From positions 1-64,000 of the forward strand of contig VZSF01008860.1 in assembly GCA_013398295.1 (NCBI GenBank): DNA of 64,000 nt, in the 5' to 3' direction. Origin of the DNA: Chionis minor. Lineage: Eukaryota > Chordata > Aves > Charadriiformes > Chionididae. Of this stretch, positions 34,391 through 47,448 are shown one piece after another; positions within the stretch are counted from its first letter, which is position 1, and each line of letters begins with the position of its first letter. Made by a program: the position numbers and the translations under genes. A model generated the notes under the pieces. The model was not told where the DNA came from and made no database searches. It saw only the letters and a list, made by a program, of their open reading frames with translations.

Positions 34391-37300
34391 TTATATTTGA
34401 AATTCTACCATATTCAGATTGCACATTGCATGAATGGTATCTTGTCACTAGGTTTTCAATTTGAGACAGGGCTACTTAAGTGAAATCTCTGATGCATTGG
34501 TATGGATTTACTCTTTTGTTGATGCTCCAGCACTTTAAGATTTAGCACCACATGTACTGTCGTACGTGTCTTTTCTTTTGCTAATGAGAATGAAGTTTTG
34601 TTAAGTTTTCTGGTAGATCCACATAATGAAATCGATAAAGGAAAAAATTTAGAAGCATGGGTGGCTCTTAAAGGAATATTGTTAATTTTAAAATTACTTT
34701 GACACCTCTATTGGAGTACTTCATATCAGCAAAGGGACTATCACTCAGGTAAAGTCGAAGAAAGAATGCTGGGAGAGAAGACCATCTAAAGACATGAGTA
34801 AAAATGTTATCTGTATTTTCTGCTGCAGATGCACAACTTATTTGAACCCAAAGGCTTTGTAATGGGGCTTCTGACGCTGGTATGCCAGGGAACTCAGACA
34901 AACACTAAATAAGAATAAGATTATATGTTTGTTTTATGCAGGTGTTATTTATTCATTTCAGTTTAGAGGAATAATTTCAATTATTCCAGTAATTAATATT
35001 TCACAACTAAATCCATTCTATAGTAAATTAGCTTTCATAAGATCTTGGGCTACACTTACCTTTATACACTTACCTGATACATTAAAAATACTGAATATTC
35101 CCCTTCTGAAGGTCACTGTTTTTATCTTTCCTATGAATAGGATTCATCTCATCCCAACTCATCCATTTAGGGGCCACTTAGGAGCAAAGCGTCTAAGGCT
35201 CTTTCCCAGTTCATACAAATCTAGTCATTGCGGTCAAAAGGTTCTTCAGTTCACCCTGAAGCAGACAGTGAATGGCAGATTGGTTGCATTGTTCTTAAGC
35301 CAGCTTTCCTGAGCAGACCTGTGGTACAGAATGGTATGGAGGCATTTAAAAAAATGTCATGGTATTTAGTTCAATTAGTTTATAGTCAACACTTGATTGT
35401 TTCTTGACTAGGAACCCTGCTTTTTATTGTTTGCCCCTTATGCACAGCCATCCGGCCACTGTAGGTAGCATGAATTTCCACAGTTCAGCAGTCTTTCATG
35501 GCTGGTTGTTGCCTCTGCCTCCTTTCTACTGTGCAGCAGGGCTGGAGGTTTTATACATTTATTTGAAGAGAAAGTTAAAATATTTTAAGTCACTTGACTT
35601 AGAAATAGTCCTCAATTGCCCCAAGATTCTGTCTTTGGCAAGTTTCTACTTGTGAGAGAACTTGCTGAACATCTAAAAATGCTTTGGGACTAACTGACTG
35701 TCTTCTTTCTGATGCATCCCTGTGTAATGTGTGTCTAAGGTGTTAGCAATGGTATTTTTGAAGTCCTGAATGCCCCTCTTGTTCTTCTTATACTTGCTAC
35801 AGTAAAACCTTGTTAGCAAGATAGTCCTTTACTTCAGTTCCTTGAGCAAAATGCCCTTGGACCGATCCACAAACAGGCTTTCACACAGATTCTCCAATAC
35901 AATCTTTTTATAGTTTAGTGTGATGGTCAGAGCATCCATTTAGAATGCAGGAGATCAAAGTTTTTATTCTGCCTGAGGAAATTCAGATTCCTCCTACGTC
36001 CTGGTGGGTCAGCTAACTAGTAGGCTACAGAGGTTTGTGGATGTTCAATATTAGAAGCAACCAATATTGCTCCAGCAGTCTTCTCTTCACAGAGAAGAAT
36101 GCAAGAGTCATTCAGAGATATGAAACGTGAGGATTAATAGTGTTTTGTCATCTGATTTACTAAATATTCATATGGAAAGGGGAATAAACCTTTACTGGCT
36201 GATCGTAGGATTGTTCATGTGTTTCGTTTGTACAAACTACCAGAGAAAAATGTTAAGAAAGTAAGGAAGGGGGTATAAGCACTCAGAATGCTTGCATCTG
36301 TAAGTAGCATCCCTAAGGGTAGATGACTATGCTATATATCCTTCTACCTGCCTAAAGTTTTGTTCATCTATTGATCGAGATATGTAATGGATTTTCAGAA
36401 AATTGGTACTTCATATTTCTTCATATTGCAGAAGAGCTGGGTGATTTTTTCCCACTGCCAATATTAAAATTTTTAGACTGGGCTGACTTCAAGAATAATC
36501 TCTACTGGTTCTAAGCATCCAGAAGTCTTTGAAAATAAAGATAGCATGAAACATTTAATATTAGTTATTTTTAGTACTACGGACTTTTCTGTCACATTCT
36601 GATAATGAGAGGATAACTGTAAGGCCACCACTTCTTCATAGCTAGAACTAATCAAGCAGGAAACGTAGCGTATCACAGTAATTCTATAGCTTTATTTGAG
36701 CGCGATGGGTTGGATTTATTGCAGTAATCATCACAATACTCTTTTCTCCTTAAATTACTTCCATCATGAGTAGACTCTCCTTTTATGTGGTGAAAGACTT
36801 GTTTCAATGAATAAACAGTTCTTGTCTTAGGCAACATTGTGTCTGAGTTTGTGCTAATGACTTAGGGAGTTATTATCATTAATTTGCTTACTTACACATG
36901 AGGCATAATGTTGATCTGAATGACTTTCAAAATAGAACAGAGCCTGTTGACCCAGGCAAGTCCCTGCCTCTCAGTACTTGTCTCCTGGAGAAATATCCTT
37001 AGAAATAGAATGGGTCAAAGAAACAAAGCAAATGAACAAACAAAAAACTGCACCATCTTTTTGGTGGAAAATCTAGTCTTGGTAAAGCAAAAAAAAAAGC
37101 ATTTTGGAGAAATTCTACTAAAAGACAAGACTGATTTGAGACAGAGCCTGGGGTAGGGGAGCTGGCAGCTTGCCCTGGGAGATGTGGCTGTTGATGTCTC
37201 CGCTGTTTGAGGGTTAGACACTTCACCTCTATTGTGCGTCTGGGTGCTCCAAGGTATGACGTGACTCAAAGTGTTTCTTTCAGACCTGTCTTTATGACAC

Positions 37301-40300
37301 TTTATGGGTTCAGTTCTCCAGAGAGTTTTTTAGTTAAAGAAAGCACATAGAGTTTCAAAACGTTTTTTTTGGGGGAAAGAATGTCTTACATAAAGACTTT
37401 CTTTGCACCTGAAATCAAAGTTTTAAGTTATGTTTTAGCTGTTTTGGTTGTAGTTTTCATGGGTTTTTTGTTCCACATTTTAGGTTTCCATTTTCATTGC
37501 AGTCAGAAAGGAAAGCTTTTTCAAAATGTTAGAAATTTTCACATACGTAAATGTTGACCACCCCTCTGGGGAAGCACAGCTGTATCTTTGCAGACTGAAT
37601 TGGCAGAGATCCCAAAACAGTGATTCAATAGATTCTCCTTCAGACAATCTATTCTCTCCAAGTAAAATCACAAAAGAAAAGACAAGGTTTCTCCATTTGA
37701 AGAGAATATATGAAGATCATGAGATCTGCAATGCAGTTTTTAAATACTTTTGTGCATTTAAATATATATTAGGATCAGAAAGGACTTAATTAGAAACAAC
37801 AACAACAGACAAACCTGTAATACTTAGGTAGAAGAGGAAAAATGAAAAGCAGAAAGAACAAATAATGCAGAAAAATTCTCATAGCAATAGAGGAACTAGT
37901 TACAAGATGCAATTTAATAATTTTAGACTAACCTTATAGACACAACAGAAAAAGATACATATAGATTTCAGATATAAAATACTCACAGAAAACCATTTAG
38001 TAATTTTCAGTTTTCTTGTTGTTGACTCTGCTTTCACCAGCTGCACATGGAAAAGTAACATTAAAATAGGCATATTCATTGTGCTTTACAAAAGATACTA
38101 CAAAATCAGAGAGATGACTTATTACTCTCCTGCAAATTAGTTATCTTAAGTTTCCTGTAACACCTTTTTCCCTTTGTTATTTCTTTATGGTTTTAGATTT
38201 TCTAACAGAAATTTATCACAGCTGAGATTGATTAGGATCGCAGCTCTTACTAATAAATGGCATAGAACTAAATGAAACAACACCATCTTCTTCTGTATTC
38301 AAAAGATTATTTTAAATTCCTTCTGTTTTTTAGGGTCAATTGTTTTCTTTTTCTTCCTGATCAATCAATATGTAAAGGAACACAATCTTCCTAGTTTCTG
38401 ACTCCTACATGTGGAACAATTATGCATCTACATAATTTCATTTTTACCCCTGAACTGTTTTCCGTAAGGCTTGCCTCTCAGGTTTTCTTACATTTTCTCG
38501 ACTTTCCTAATTCTTTGGATTTCATTTTTTTTCCTTGACCTTCAAAGTGAAGACTTACTATTATCCTGTAATCCTTTGTTTTTATAAATGTTCTAAAACC
38601 TTTATTTTCTACAGGCATTGGAAGCTGTTGCCTGACTCTCAGATATAATTTCTGAATCATGCTCTACATTTCAGGCTTACAGTTCTGGAAAATATGGCAT
38701 AGATGGGTTTTGCCATCTTAGTTATTTGCATGCCTAGGATTCTCTACAGCTTATTTTTAACAGTTTTGTTTGTACATCATTTCAAGTATGATGATATTTT
38801 TTCTCTTTTGAATTTTATTCTAAACATTTTACTCGTTTCTGATTACACTTCAGCATTTGTACATTCCTTCCTGCTGAATATCTATGAAGAATCATTGGTG
38901 GTGCAGGTAAAGCAGGTAGGAAATTCTCCATTGAACTTTTTTAACAGAAACTGCAAACTTACCAAAACACAATTCACCTTGAGAGAAAGACTTCATTTAA
39001 GTGAGTGTCCTAATAAATGAAAAAATTTAAGAGGAAAAAATAAAGAAAAAAATTCTAAAGCATTCTATTCTAACTTTTTAAAGGAAAAGTTTCTTCATCA
39101 ATTTGCAACATCTTCCTTCTGAGAATGACATAAAGTTATATTAAGAAAAGTTAAAGAATAAATATTCCAAACCTGAAAATTTTTAAACTATCTTGATCAA
39201 TTTTTCTAGTTCGGAGGGCATTTATAAAAACTTTAAATATCAATTCCCTGTCCCATTTCAGGATGGAAAAAAAAATCATAATCTAAAGAACTTTCCTGGA
39301 GCAGGAAGCCTTTTTCTGCACAGAAATAGGTCAAAATAGGCAACTATGACCAAAAGTCCAGTGTCACAGCAGTGCACAACTTTGGCATCTCAGAGTACAG
39401 TGGGGTTTGCCAAAAAGGGAAAATATGTCAGATTTCTAATGGCATCTGCTCCTGACTTGGTGAGATAAGAAGTAGTCTGTGGCAGTGGCAGATGTAAGGA
39501 GCTCAAAAGGCCAGTGTAGTCTATAGGGCTGAAAGGAAGAAAGCCCTGGAGGTTGGAAGGAGATCTTGAGCAGGGGAGAAAAGAGCACTGGTATGGGAAC
39601 CAGAACTGCCCAGCTGGCCAAAACATCCTGCTGGAGTTCAGCCTCTCATTAGCAGACAGAATAGTACAACTGACAACTAGAAACAAATAGCAAAATGCAA
39701 GTAACATAAAAAAGAAAATAGGGCTTTATGCAGTGGCCATCAAAATCAGAAGGTAATTTCCTGCCACTTTTAGCACATTTTGAATTAGATCTATTATACC
39801 TGTATGCCATATATTTTTCAACATTCATAGCTACTATTAAAAACTATAAGATTATTTTTAAATGTATTTTCAGTCAACTTTTTAATAACGTAGAATTGAG
39901 ATTCAGGATTGCACATACTTTTTTGCGAGAGAGGTGTTAACACAACCTCTTCATTTTTCATGTCACCCTTACTAATACAAATCTTTGCATATGATCCAAC
40001 ATTGTCCCATAAAGACAAAGGCAATTTAAAAAAACCCAAAAGAATAAATTTGTAGAGTTAAAATTGTCTCGAGAGAATTCTCAGGCTACGAGAGAAAGGC
40101 ATAAACTTTTAGACAATATACAGCTAAGTAAGATTTTTTAGGGTCCTTCAAAGAATTGACCAGATCTCTAACACCACAAGGAAGTTATCTTTTGCCTCTA
40201 GAAAGAGCAATGCATAATGTATTTTCTGCTCAAAAAGCCGATTATTAGCACACAACATCGTAAATGCAACATACTGCTTTCACGCAGCCAGATGACTGAA

Positions 40301-43300
40301 CTTATCAGACAGAAGACTGAGAGGGAAGAGAAATGGGAGGCTGTGCCTTGCATAAGAGTTCAGGGATGGAACCATCATGATATCAGCAGAGGAGTGTTGT
40401 GACTACAGAAGTATTTTCATTATCACTATTGGAAGACTATACCATGGGAGAGGAGAAACCGAAGACAGCGTGAACTAAACACAGTTGTGGTATTTGCTCA
40501 CATGGAAAGTAAAGGAACTGCAATGAAAGTGGAGCTAGTTCTTTATAGCTCTACGTATAAGTTGTATCTCTCTTCTCTACGCAAGGTTGTTGAGAAAAAT
40601 GCTCATATTGATTGGATTTGCAAGAAGAATAAATTATTTTTTTTATTTAATATTAGCTTGGCAGTAGTTGTTAAAGCCAAAGAGTTAATTATTAGATGAG
40701 CTTTATTAATAGAAAATCATGCCACCTCTTACAACTACTTTCCCAAACGCCTGTTCCAGCAAATGCTACATATTAATTTATCCGCCTTTTCAGGCTGTTT
40801 AAAGGGGTTGTAATCTGTATATACAGAATACTAGCTTTTAAGATAGAAATAAAATAGAGAAGGAAAGATATCCAGCACTACAGATGTTTGGACATGTGCT
40901 GAGCTTTTGTATGGAACTGCTTGGAAAGATAAGAAGAATTTGGATCATGTGTAAATTCTATAATCCAAAACTGAAAAGGCTTAAGGCTTTGCTAAGACAA
41001 TTTTGAGAATAGCCTCTGATAAATTGAAAAGATTTATGATGATGCAGGATTATATGTCAGAAGGCGGGACAAAAAGAAACTTTGTGGAAAAAAAGGTAGA
41101 TGTTCTACAACAGCTATTGGAGGAAGAAATATTATACTGTGCAGTCTCAATCAGATGAATCAGTAGATCATGAGTTTAGGTTGATTGACCCTGTGGATGT
41201 AACTGTGTTGACAGTGATTTACGTCCCTAGAAAAAAAATGTCAAGTTTGTCAGACTCCACAGAAACACTGGAAACCATTAGCAAGACCACAGAAAACAGG
41301 CTTTTCCACTTATCTGAAAAGAATTAAATCACAGAGAAAAATGTGTGAGAATAAAATGTGTTTTATTTAATAAGGTGAACTGTGTGACAGTTACATGGAA
41401 GGGTGTTTGCATGTCTCCTCAAACTTGGTCTAAAGTAATTGGAAGTACATCAGCTCACCAAAGGTCAAACTTTGGTAGTCTGTATCTTTAACTTGAAGGT
41501 CCCCAGCTGAGTTTTCAGGTGGCCAATATGGCAAATATGATAAGAGGTGGAGCTTCTGAAGAGAGTGCTGTTAACCTCAAAATCCCACAGGAAGTGTTCT
41601 TGGAACTGGGAAAGTTTTCAATTCCGCAATATCTTTGGGGCATAGTCTCTATGTTGAGCACAATCTTCAAATGATGACTGCAGATACACAATCATGTGGT
41701 GATGACAATTGAAAGTGCAATCAGCTGTGCAGACTTTTTGTGTTAGCTCCAATTGCAACAGTTCTTAATTTTAACTTAGTGAGAAGGAAACACTCTGCGC
41801 CAGATTTGTTAGTCAAGATATGGTCACCAAAAAAATTCCCGCTAAAAGGATGCTATGTAAACAATTGATCTTATGTAGAAATTACCTTTAGATAGAATAT
41901 TTCTATCTTAAGGCAATAACCGGATGTATTACTGTGAAACAATAGTCCCTTTATTGACTTGTCTCTTGAGGTGCAATGAAGTGACGGATGCAGATTAGGA
42001 TGCAGCTGTCTAGTGGAGTTTAAAATACATTTTTCCTCCTCCTTTCAGGAAACATTTCCCTGGCTAAAGTTTTATATCAAGAAGCAAGTTTATATGCTAT
42101 ATTTAATATATGAACTGACAGATACTAAGATGAAATAATTTACTTTTCAGCTTATCAGTCTACTTTACTTTTCATCCTTCCACCACTGTCATTTACATTT
42201 CCTTTCAAATTTCTTGGGACTTTTCTCATTAGTGTAATAGATATTATCAATGTGTTACAAAGCAAAACATTTTTATTACAAGTGTACCTTTAGTGCATCT
42301 GAATAAAAAATAAGAAAAAATACAATATATATTTTCTGATTTTAGAGGAAGAACTAGGAGAGTAAGAGGAGCTTCACTGTGGGTTTGCGAGGGGTGGAGT
42401 GGGTTTTTTTCAACATTGAGGAAGAAGTGGGAACAAAAACTGAGAAAAAGAAAAAAAAAAGATTTAAGCTGAAAACTAGAGAACTGTGATCAGCCAACAG
42501 TCTGCACAAAACTTTCTTTGCCAGAATCTTGATTTGTGCTCAAAAAGAATTAGCACCACTATTATCCCTGAAAATGCACAGAAAACTCTAACCATCATTT
42601 TGTGGTAGAGACGTCAGAAGAAATTTTGACAAGAGTCATAACAATTAATGAAAGACAGATGACAATTCAAAATTGTTTAGAAACTTTTATTCACACTGAT
42701 AATGAGCACAGAGAAAGTGAAAATAAAGAAAAAACAACCAAAAAAACCCATTGACATAATAGGATAAAACCTAGGGAGAAAACCCAATAATTTAGGCCTT
42801 GGGATAAAATACTATGAAGAAATAAAAAAAGGACCCGAGAAAAACCACTCATAGGAAAATTCCTTAACTTTTTTCTCTAGTGAGGATGCCACACACTCTG
42901 TGTTGTTTTAATGAACAGATTGCCAAGGAATACTGAGCAAGATAATGAAAAAGTAAGATATAAAGGAAAACCACAGAAACAGAAAAATATAGCTGGTTTA
43001 TATTATCCACATTACTAGCCTTTGAAGGAATATGATTTAAAAAAAAATAGAAATAAAAGAAAAAAAGAAACTATCACTGTGTCCAGACACCCAGGTATAG
43101 AGACATACATGAAGTCAGTTCATTAAGGTTTGCATTCCAAATAATGAAATTGACAAGAATTCTGCAAAGGAAAATATTCTCAGATAAGAAATATAGGATA
43201 AATATATACCAAAGCAGCTGCCCCATGCTTCAGAGCTGAACAATCTGTATTAAATGTAATTTCTTTGGAAATCCTGATGAAATATTTCTGGAAGGATGAT

Positions 43301-44733
43301 TTTTGTTCCAATGAGTTTCTGAAATAATCTTTTGTGAGTCTTGCATATTATTAAGGTCTTGTATGTGCACCTAATTGTGTCGCTATATTACAATTAACCT
43401 TCTGCAGGACAGAAAGCCAAGAAACTGAGCATGGAAAAAAAAAGAAAAAAAAAAAAAGCTACCAGTAATTGCATTCTCCTGGGTACAAAGAATAGCTGTG
43501 GAGACATTTTCAACACTCTTCACTCTTTAGTGAAGACTTTCAGAAAATGGACATCTTACTCTCTTGAGCCTTTCTCTGAATAAGAATACGCTGGCTAATG
43601 CTCTCCCCTAGAATTTCCACACAGATTTGGAATTTGCCTTACCGATACCCCAAAAATGATGTGCAGGTCGTCTTGTTCTGGAGTGGTAGGCATTGTAATA
43701 GTCCATAAAATATGGCAAAATATGGCAAAAGAGATGTATTTCAAATCATACCCCAGAAACAGAATGCCTGTGACTTACTAATCACTACAAACTGAAAATG
43801 TCAATACCCATCAGATATAGCCATGCAGAGCCATGTCTCACAGGTAGCAAAGGAAACTCTGTCACGAGCTGGGGTTTAGCTTGACTGTAGAAAACAGAGT
43901 GCACATTTTGACTGAAATGTCGTCTGAAGACTGAAAGACAAATCAAAGCTCAGTACTTAACTCTACACTGAAATTTTTTTTTACAGAAGCTACAACTTTA
44001 CACGAATATACAAAGTAAGTAAAAAGATTTGTTTCACTGTCAGTTTCTGAAAAACCTGATAACACCGAATTTAAGATGAATGACATAACTTTTTAGGATT
44101 AAGGAATGTCATGAGGAGTATCAAAACCTTTTTACAGAAAATTCTTACTTGGTCTAGTAACACAGTATGTATGCATTACTGTCAGTAGAAAGATCAAACT
44201 GACTTGGTGGTGAGCACTAAGGGCAATCTTTGAGTTTAGATGTATGAATTCCTACTTAGGCTTAAGCTAACTCTTATGAACATATGATCAGTCAGCTAAA
44301 TATTGAATAATTATGTTGTATTATAGAAATAACTAGAACTTTTGAAAACATAACATATAAAATTGGTGGAGCTTTGTTCCATTGAACTACATTAGAAAGA
44401 TTATGAATTATATTAATAAACATGAAGTCAGCATTCTTAAGCAATATCTCGCCAGAACAACTCTAAATGTCTGGTTAATTTTATCTATTACATCTCTGTT
44501 TCTAATATTTTATTAGGAAAAATATATATGTATCTCTCCCTTCTAACCCCAAAGAGAACTGTGATTTGATTTGACCCATAGATTCCTTCCCATTTTGTTA
44601 GTCTTCATTCAAAAAAGATAATCTATAACAGATTGAAGAGACTTCTTAGAAAGCTTTGTTTGATTTTTTTAACTCTTTTTAGAAAAGACAGAAGGAAAAA
44701 AAAAGACAGGAAGAAGTGCTTCAGATGTAAAAC

Positions 44734-45517
44734 TGTGTGAAACATGAGATTCAACAAGGTCAAGTGCAGGGTACTGCATCTGGGTCAGGGCAACCCCTGG
44801 TATCAATACAGAATGGAGTATGAATGGATTGAGAGCAGCCCTGCCGAGAAGGACTTGAGGGTACTGATGGATGAAAAGCTGGACATGAGGCAACAATATG
44901 TGCTCACAGCCCAGAAAGCCCACTACATCCTGGGCTGTGTCAAAAGAAGAGTGGCCAGCAGATCATGATCAGGAGGTAGTTCTGCCTCTCTGCTCTGGCA
45001 AGACCCCACCTGGAGTACTGCGTCCAGCTCTGGAGCACTCAGTACAGGAAAGACATGGATGTGTTGGAGCAGGTCCAGACCAGGTAGATGGAACACCTTT
45101 CCTATGAGGACAGGCCGAGAGTTGGGATTGTTCCACCTGGAAAAGAGGAGGCTCCAGGGATACCTTATTGCAGCCTTTCAGTACTTAAAGGGGGCCTACA
45201 GAAAAGACAGGGACGAGGATTTTAGCAGGACCTGTTTGCGTTAGGGCAAGAGGTAATGGCTTTAAGCTAAAGATAGAAGATTTAGACTAGATATAAGGAA
45301 GAAATTTTTATAAAATGAGGGTGATGAAATATTGGCACAGGTTGCCCAGAGAAGTGGTGGATGTGCCATCCCTGGAAACAGTCATGGTCAGGTTTGGCAG
45401 GGCTCTCAGCAACATGATCTAGTTGAAGCCGTACCTGCTCATTGCAGGTGGGTTTGGAGTAGATGACCTTTAAAGGTCCATTCCAACCCATACTATTCTA
45501 TGATTCTATGATTCTAA
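44734..45517 (+). mobile_element. CR1 LINE, 5'-truncated ORF2 end plus 3' UTR (sense)
   Basis: Starts at 'aacatgagattcaacaagg', within the C-terminal part of ORF2. The frame reads [16 protein letters not shown] (44744 onward), then S-S-P-A-E-K-D-L and D-E-K-L-D-M-R-Q-Q. It then runs through the 'gaggctccagggataccttattgcagc' type block to 'gatgacctttaaaggtccat' and tandem ATTCTATG units near 45517. It is close in sequence to the end of the 7480-10733 copy, so of the same or a related subfamily. Frameshifts separate the coding pieces. Confidence 0.93.
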
Positions 45518-46865
45518 GTACCCTGTTTTGGGAGTTAAGAGAATTCAACCATACAGATGCAGGCCACTGCATGACAATGGATCTCATTGCTAGAGAATAG
45601 TTAATCTTTCGCAAATATTTATTTTATTACTACAGACAAAATTCAACCTAGGTGAAGGAGTTCACATTTATTTTTTATTTTAGCATGCTTGTCAATATTT
45701 TTCTTCTTAATGATATTAAAATACTTAACTAGATAGAGTCTTACTCTGTAATCTCTTCTTCCTCCACAGTCTCCAAGTGCTTTATTTTGCAGCAAGATGA
45801 CTGATCATCATGGAGGAGGCTGTAACGTTGAAACCACTTGATTTTATTATCACTGAATAAAGCAACAGGGAAAATATAGTATGTGTTAACATTTCAGCTT
45901 TAAAGCAGTCAGTAGAGATAATAAAAAGGTATATCACAGATTGATGAAGTTTCAGTAAGTCTCTCTAATATAAGTAGCTGTCAATTTCCACGTAGAATCA
46001 TCAAATATTGTTATTGGAGGTGCAAATTATTGAGATTTAGGCATGTTTAACCTTAAAGTTAAAAGTTCAAACATAATTTTCTATACCAGTGGCATAGAAT
46101 TTTTGGTGTATTTTTCCATAACCTTTTTTTCCTCCCTATTTTCTTCTATTCAGATTGAATTCATTGTGTAAAATAACTTCTGTCAAATGTGCAATGCATT
46201 GCTAAAGAAAAGCCATTACCGTATACTGAAGTGTTTTATACTATGAAGCGGTATGTAAAATACACCCAAGATTAATATAATGGTATTGTACTTCAGGCTA
46301 CATCTTCACTCCAAATAAGTAGTGACTGTAATTAAAGGAGCAACAAAGGTAAATCAAAGTGCAGCTCAACTGTTATTTTACTCCTTACACTCTGTGGTTT
46401 CCAAAAAATCCTGCAGCTGCTTCCTAGAAGAAGCACATTTTCAGGTTGTCCCTGACAAAAAGGGAGTAATGGAATTTGGACTCGTATTACTTTACCATAA
46501 ACAAGGGGAAGTCAAAAGAAGACATGAATCTGGTCCCACATCCAATTACACTGTCAACTAAGCATCTTTCTGGATCTTTCTTGTTACCAGCTCTATAATT
46601 CAGGTAGGGATTTTTCTCCTTATATACTTTTTTATACAAACCATTTTTAAATGAATAGTACCTGGTATTTCCAGACTAATAGATTTCACTCCACTACATG
46701 AAAATGTATATTGCCTTAATTTTGTTGTGTTACATACATATTTATTTAACTATTCTTGTCATGTTTCAGTATTTTCAGTGCATTCTTGGCATGAGAAAAA
46801 AATAATCTTTCTTCATATCAGAATTAATTTATAAATCTTTAAGACACTCTTTAGTATTCTAAAAT
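45518..46865. other. Unique DNA, no gene recognised
   Basis: AT-rich. It contains an exon-like segment with a polyadenylation signal at 45770-45861, listed separately, and a 79-codon frame at 46322-46561 without a recognised motif. Confidence 0.55.
45770..45861 (+). other. Candidate terminal exon with AATAAA, unidentified
   Basis: A pyrimidine-rich acceptor (ctcttcttcctccacag) ends at 45769. From 45770, 23 codons are open, starting S-P-S-A-L-F-C-S-K-M and ending N-V-E-T-T, then TGA at 45839-45841. AATAAA follows at 45856-45861. This is the layout of a short last exon of a coding or non-coding transcript. No upstream partner exon was identified. Confidence 0.18.
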
Positions 46866-47040
46866 CATAGAATCATAGAATAGTTTGGGTTGGAAGGGAC
46901 CTTAAAAGGTCATCTAGTCCAACCTCCCCAGCAATGAACTGGGACATCTTCAACTAGATGCTCCATCCAGTCTGTATTGATACTGGGGGTCGTGCCAACC
47001 CAGGTGCAGGACCCTGCCGCTTGGTCTTGTTGAACTTCAT
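46866..47040 (-). mobile_element. CR1 LINE, antisense, internally deleted left part
   Basis: Begins with the complement of the CR1 tail ('aatcatagaatcatagaat'), then 'gggttggaagggacctt' and 'ggtcatctagtccaacctcc'. It then jumps near 46960 to antisense ORF2 C-terminal sequence ('ccagtctgtattgatac', 'cttgttgaacttcatga'). The 3' UTR and ORF2 end that normally lie between (several hundred bases) are missing, so there is an internal deletion or a second junction. It appears to continue at about 47260. Confidence 0.82.
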
Positions 47041-47259
47041 GAATCATAGAATCATACAATTATAGAATCATAGAATGTTTGGGGTTGGAAGAGACTTCTG
47101 GAGATCATCTGGTCCAACCCCTCACCAGAGCAGGTTCACCTACAGCAGGTTGCACAGGGTGGCATCTGGGTGGGTTTTGAATATCTCCAGAGTCGGAGAC
47201 TCCACCACCTCTCCAGTCAGCCTGTTCCAGTGCTCATGGGGCCACTTCTCAAGGGGGTT
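47041..47259 (-). mobile_element. CR1 LINE, antisense, inserted into another CR1
   Basis: A second CR1 3' terminus: repeated 'atcatagaatcata', then 'tttggggttggaagagactt', 'agatcatctggtccaaccc', 'ccagagcaggttcacctac', 'tgaatatctccagagtcgg' and 'cagcctgttccagtgctc'. It ends where the flanking CR1 resumes with 'gttcacacaggcccacttc'. A different subfamily from the flanking copy and presumably younger. The 12-mer CCACTTCTCAAG occurs at its edge (47242-47253) and again in the flanking CR1 (47269-47280). Confidence 0.82.
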
Positions 47260-47448
47260 CACACAGGCCCACTTCTCAAGTCTGTCCAGGCCCCTCTGGA
47301 TGACATCCTGTCCCTCAGGTGTGTCACCTGCACCATTCAGCTTAATTTCATCTGTCTGTGACACTGATGAAGATATTGAATGGTAGTGGTCCCATTACTG
47401 ACCCCTAAGGGACACCACTTGTCACAGTTCTCCGCCTGGACACTGAGC
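47260..47448 (-). mobile_element. CR1 LINE, antisense, right part of the split copy
   Basis: Continues the copy that starts at 46866: antisense ORF2 sequence 'gttcacacaggcccacttctc', 'gtctgtccaggcccctctgg', 'gatgacatcctgtccctcag', then 'ggtcccattactgacccc' and 'gggacaccacttgtcac', which are the antisense of the RT region. Similarity ends near 47448. The N-F-I-N-D type coding block is too decayed to translate cleanly. Confidence 0.82.

Larger units (their letters stand above)
33020..44733. other. Unique AT-rich DNA, no gene recognised
   Basis: About 11.7 kb with no recognisable transposon or gene. Contents noted are an imperfect 18-bp tandem pair at 33243-33278, the tandem/inverted repeat at 34343-34390, several A-rich stretches (around 42440-42480, 42700-42750, 43035-43075 and 43434-43457), and chance frames such as 38703-39020 and 34929-35312 without motifs. 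Confidence 0.55.

Noticed and set aside
38703..39020. 105-codon hydrophobic frame resembling a membrane protein
   Set aside because: Hydrophobicity follows from T-rich DNA read as Phe/Leu/Ile. No promoter, splice or family evidence.
41100..41327. 75-codon frame with protein-like composition, followed by AATAAA
   Set aside because: I could not link it to a family or splice partner, and its length is within chance for this base composition. A translated search would settle it.
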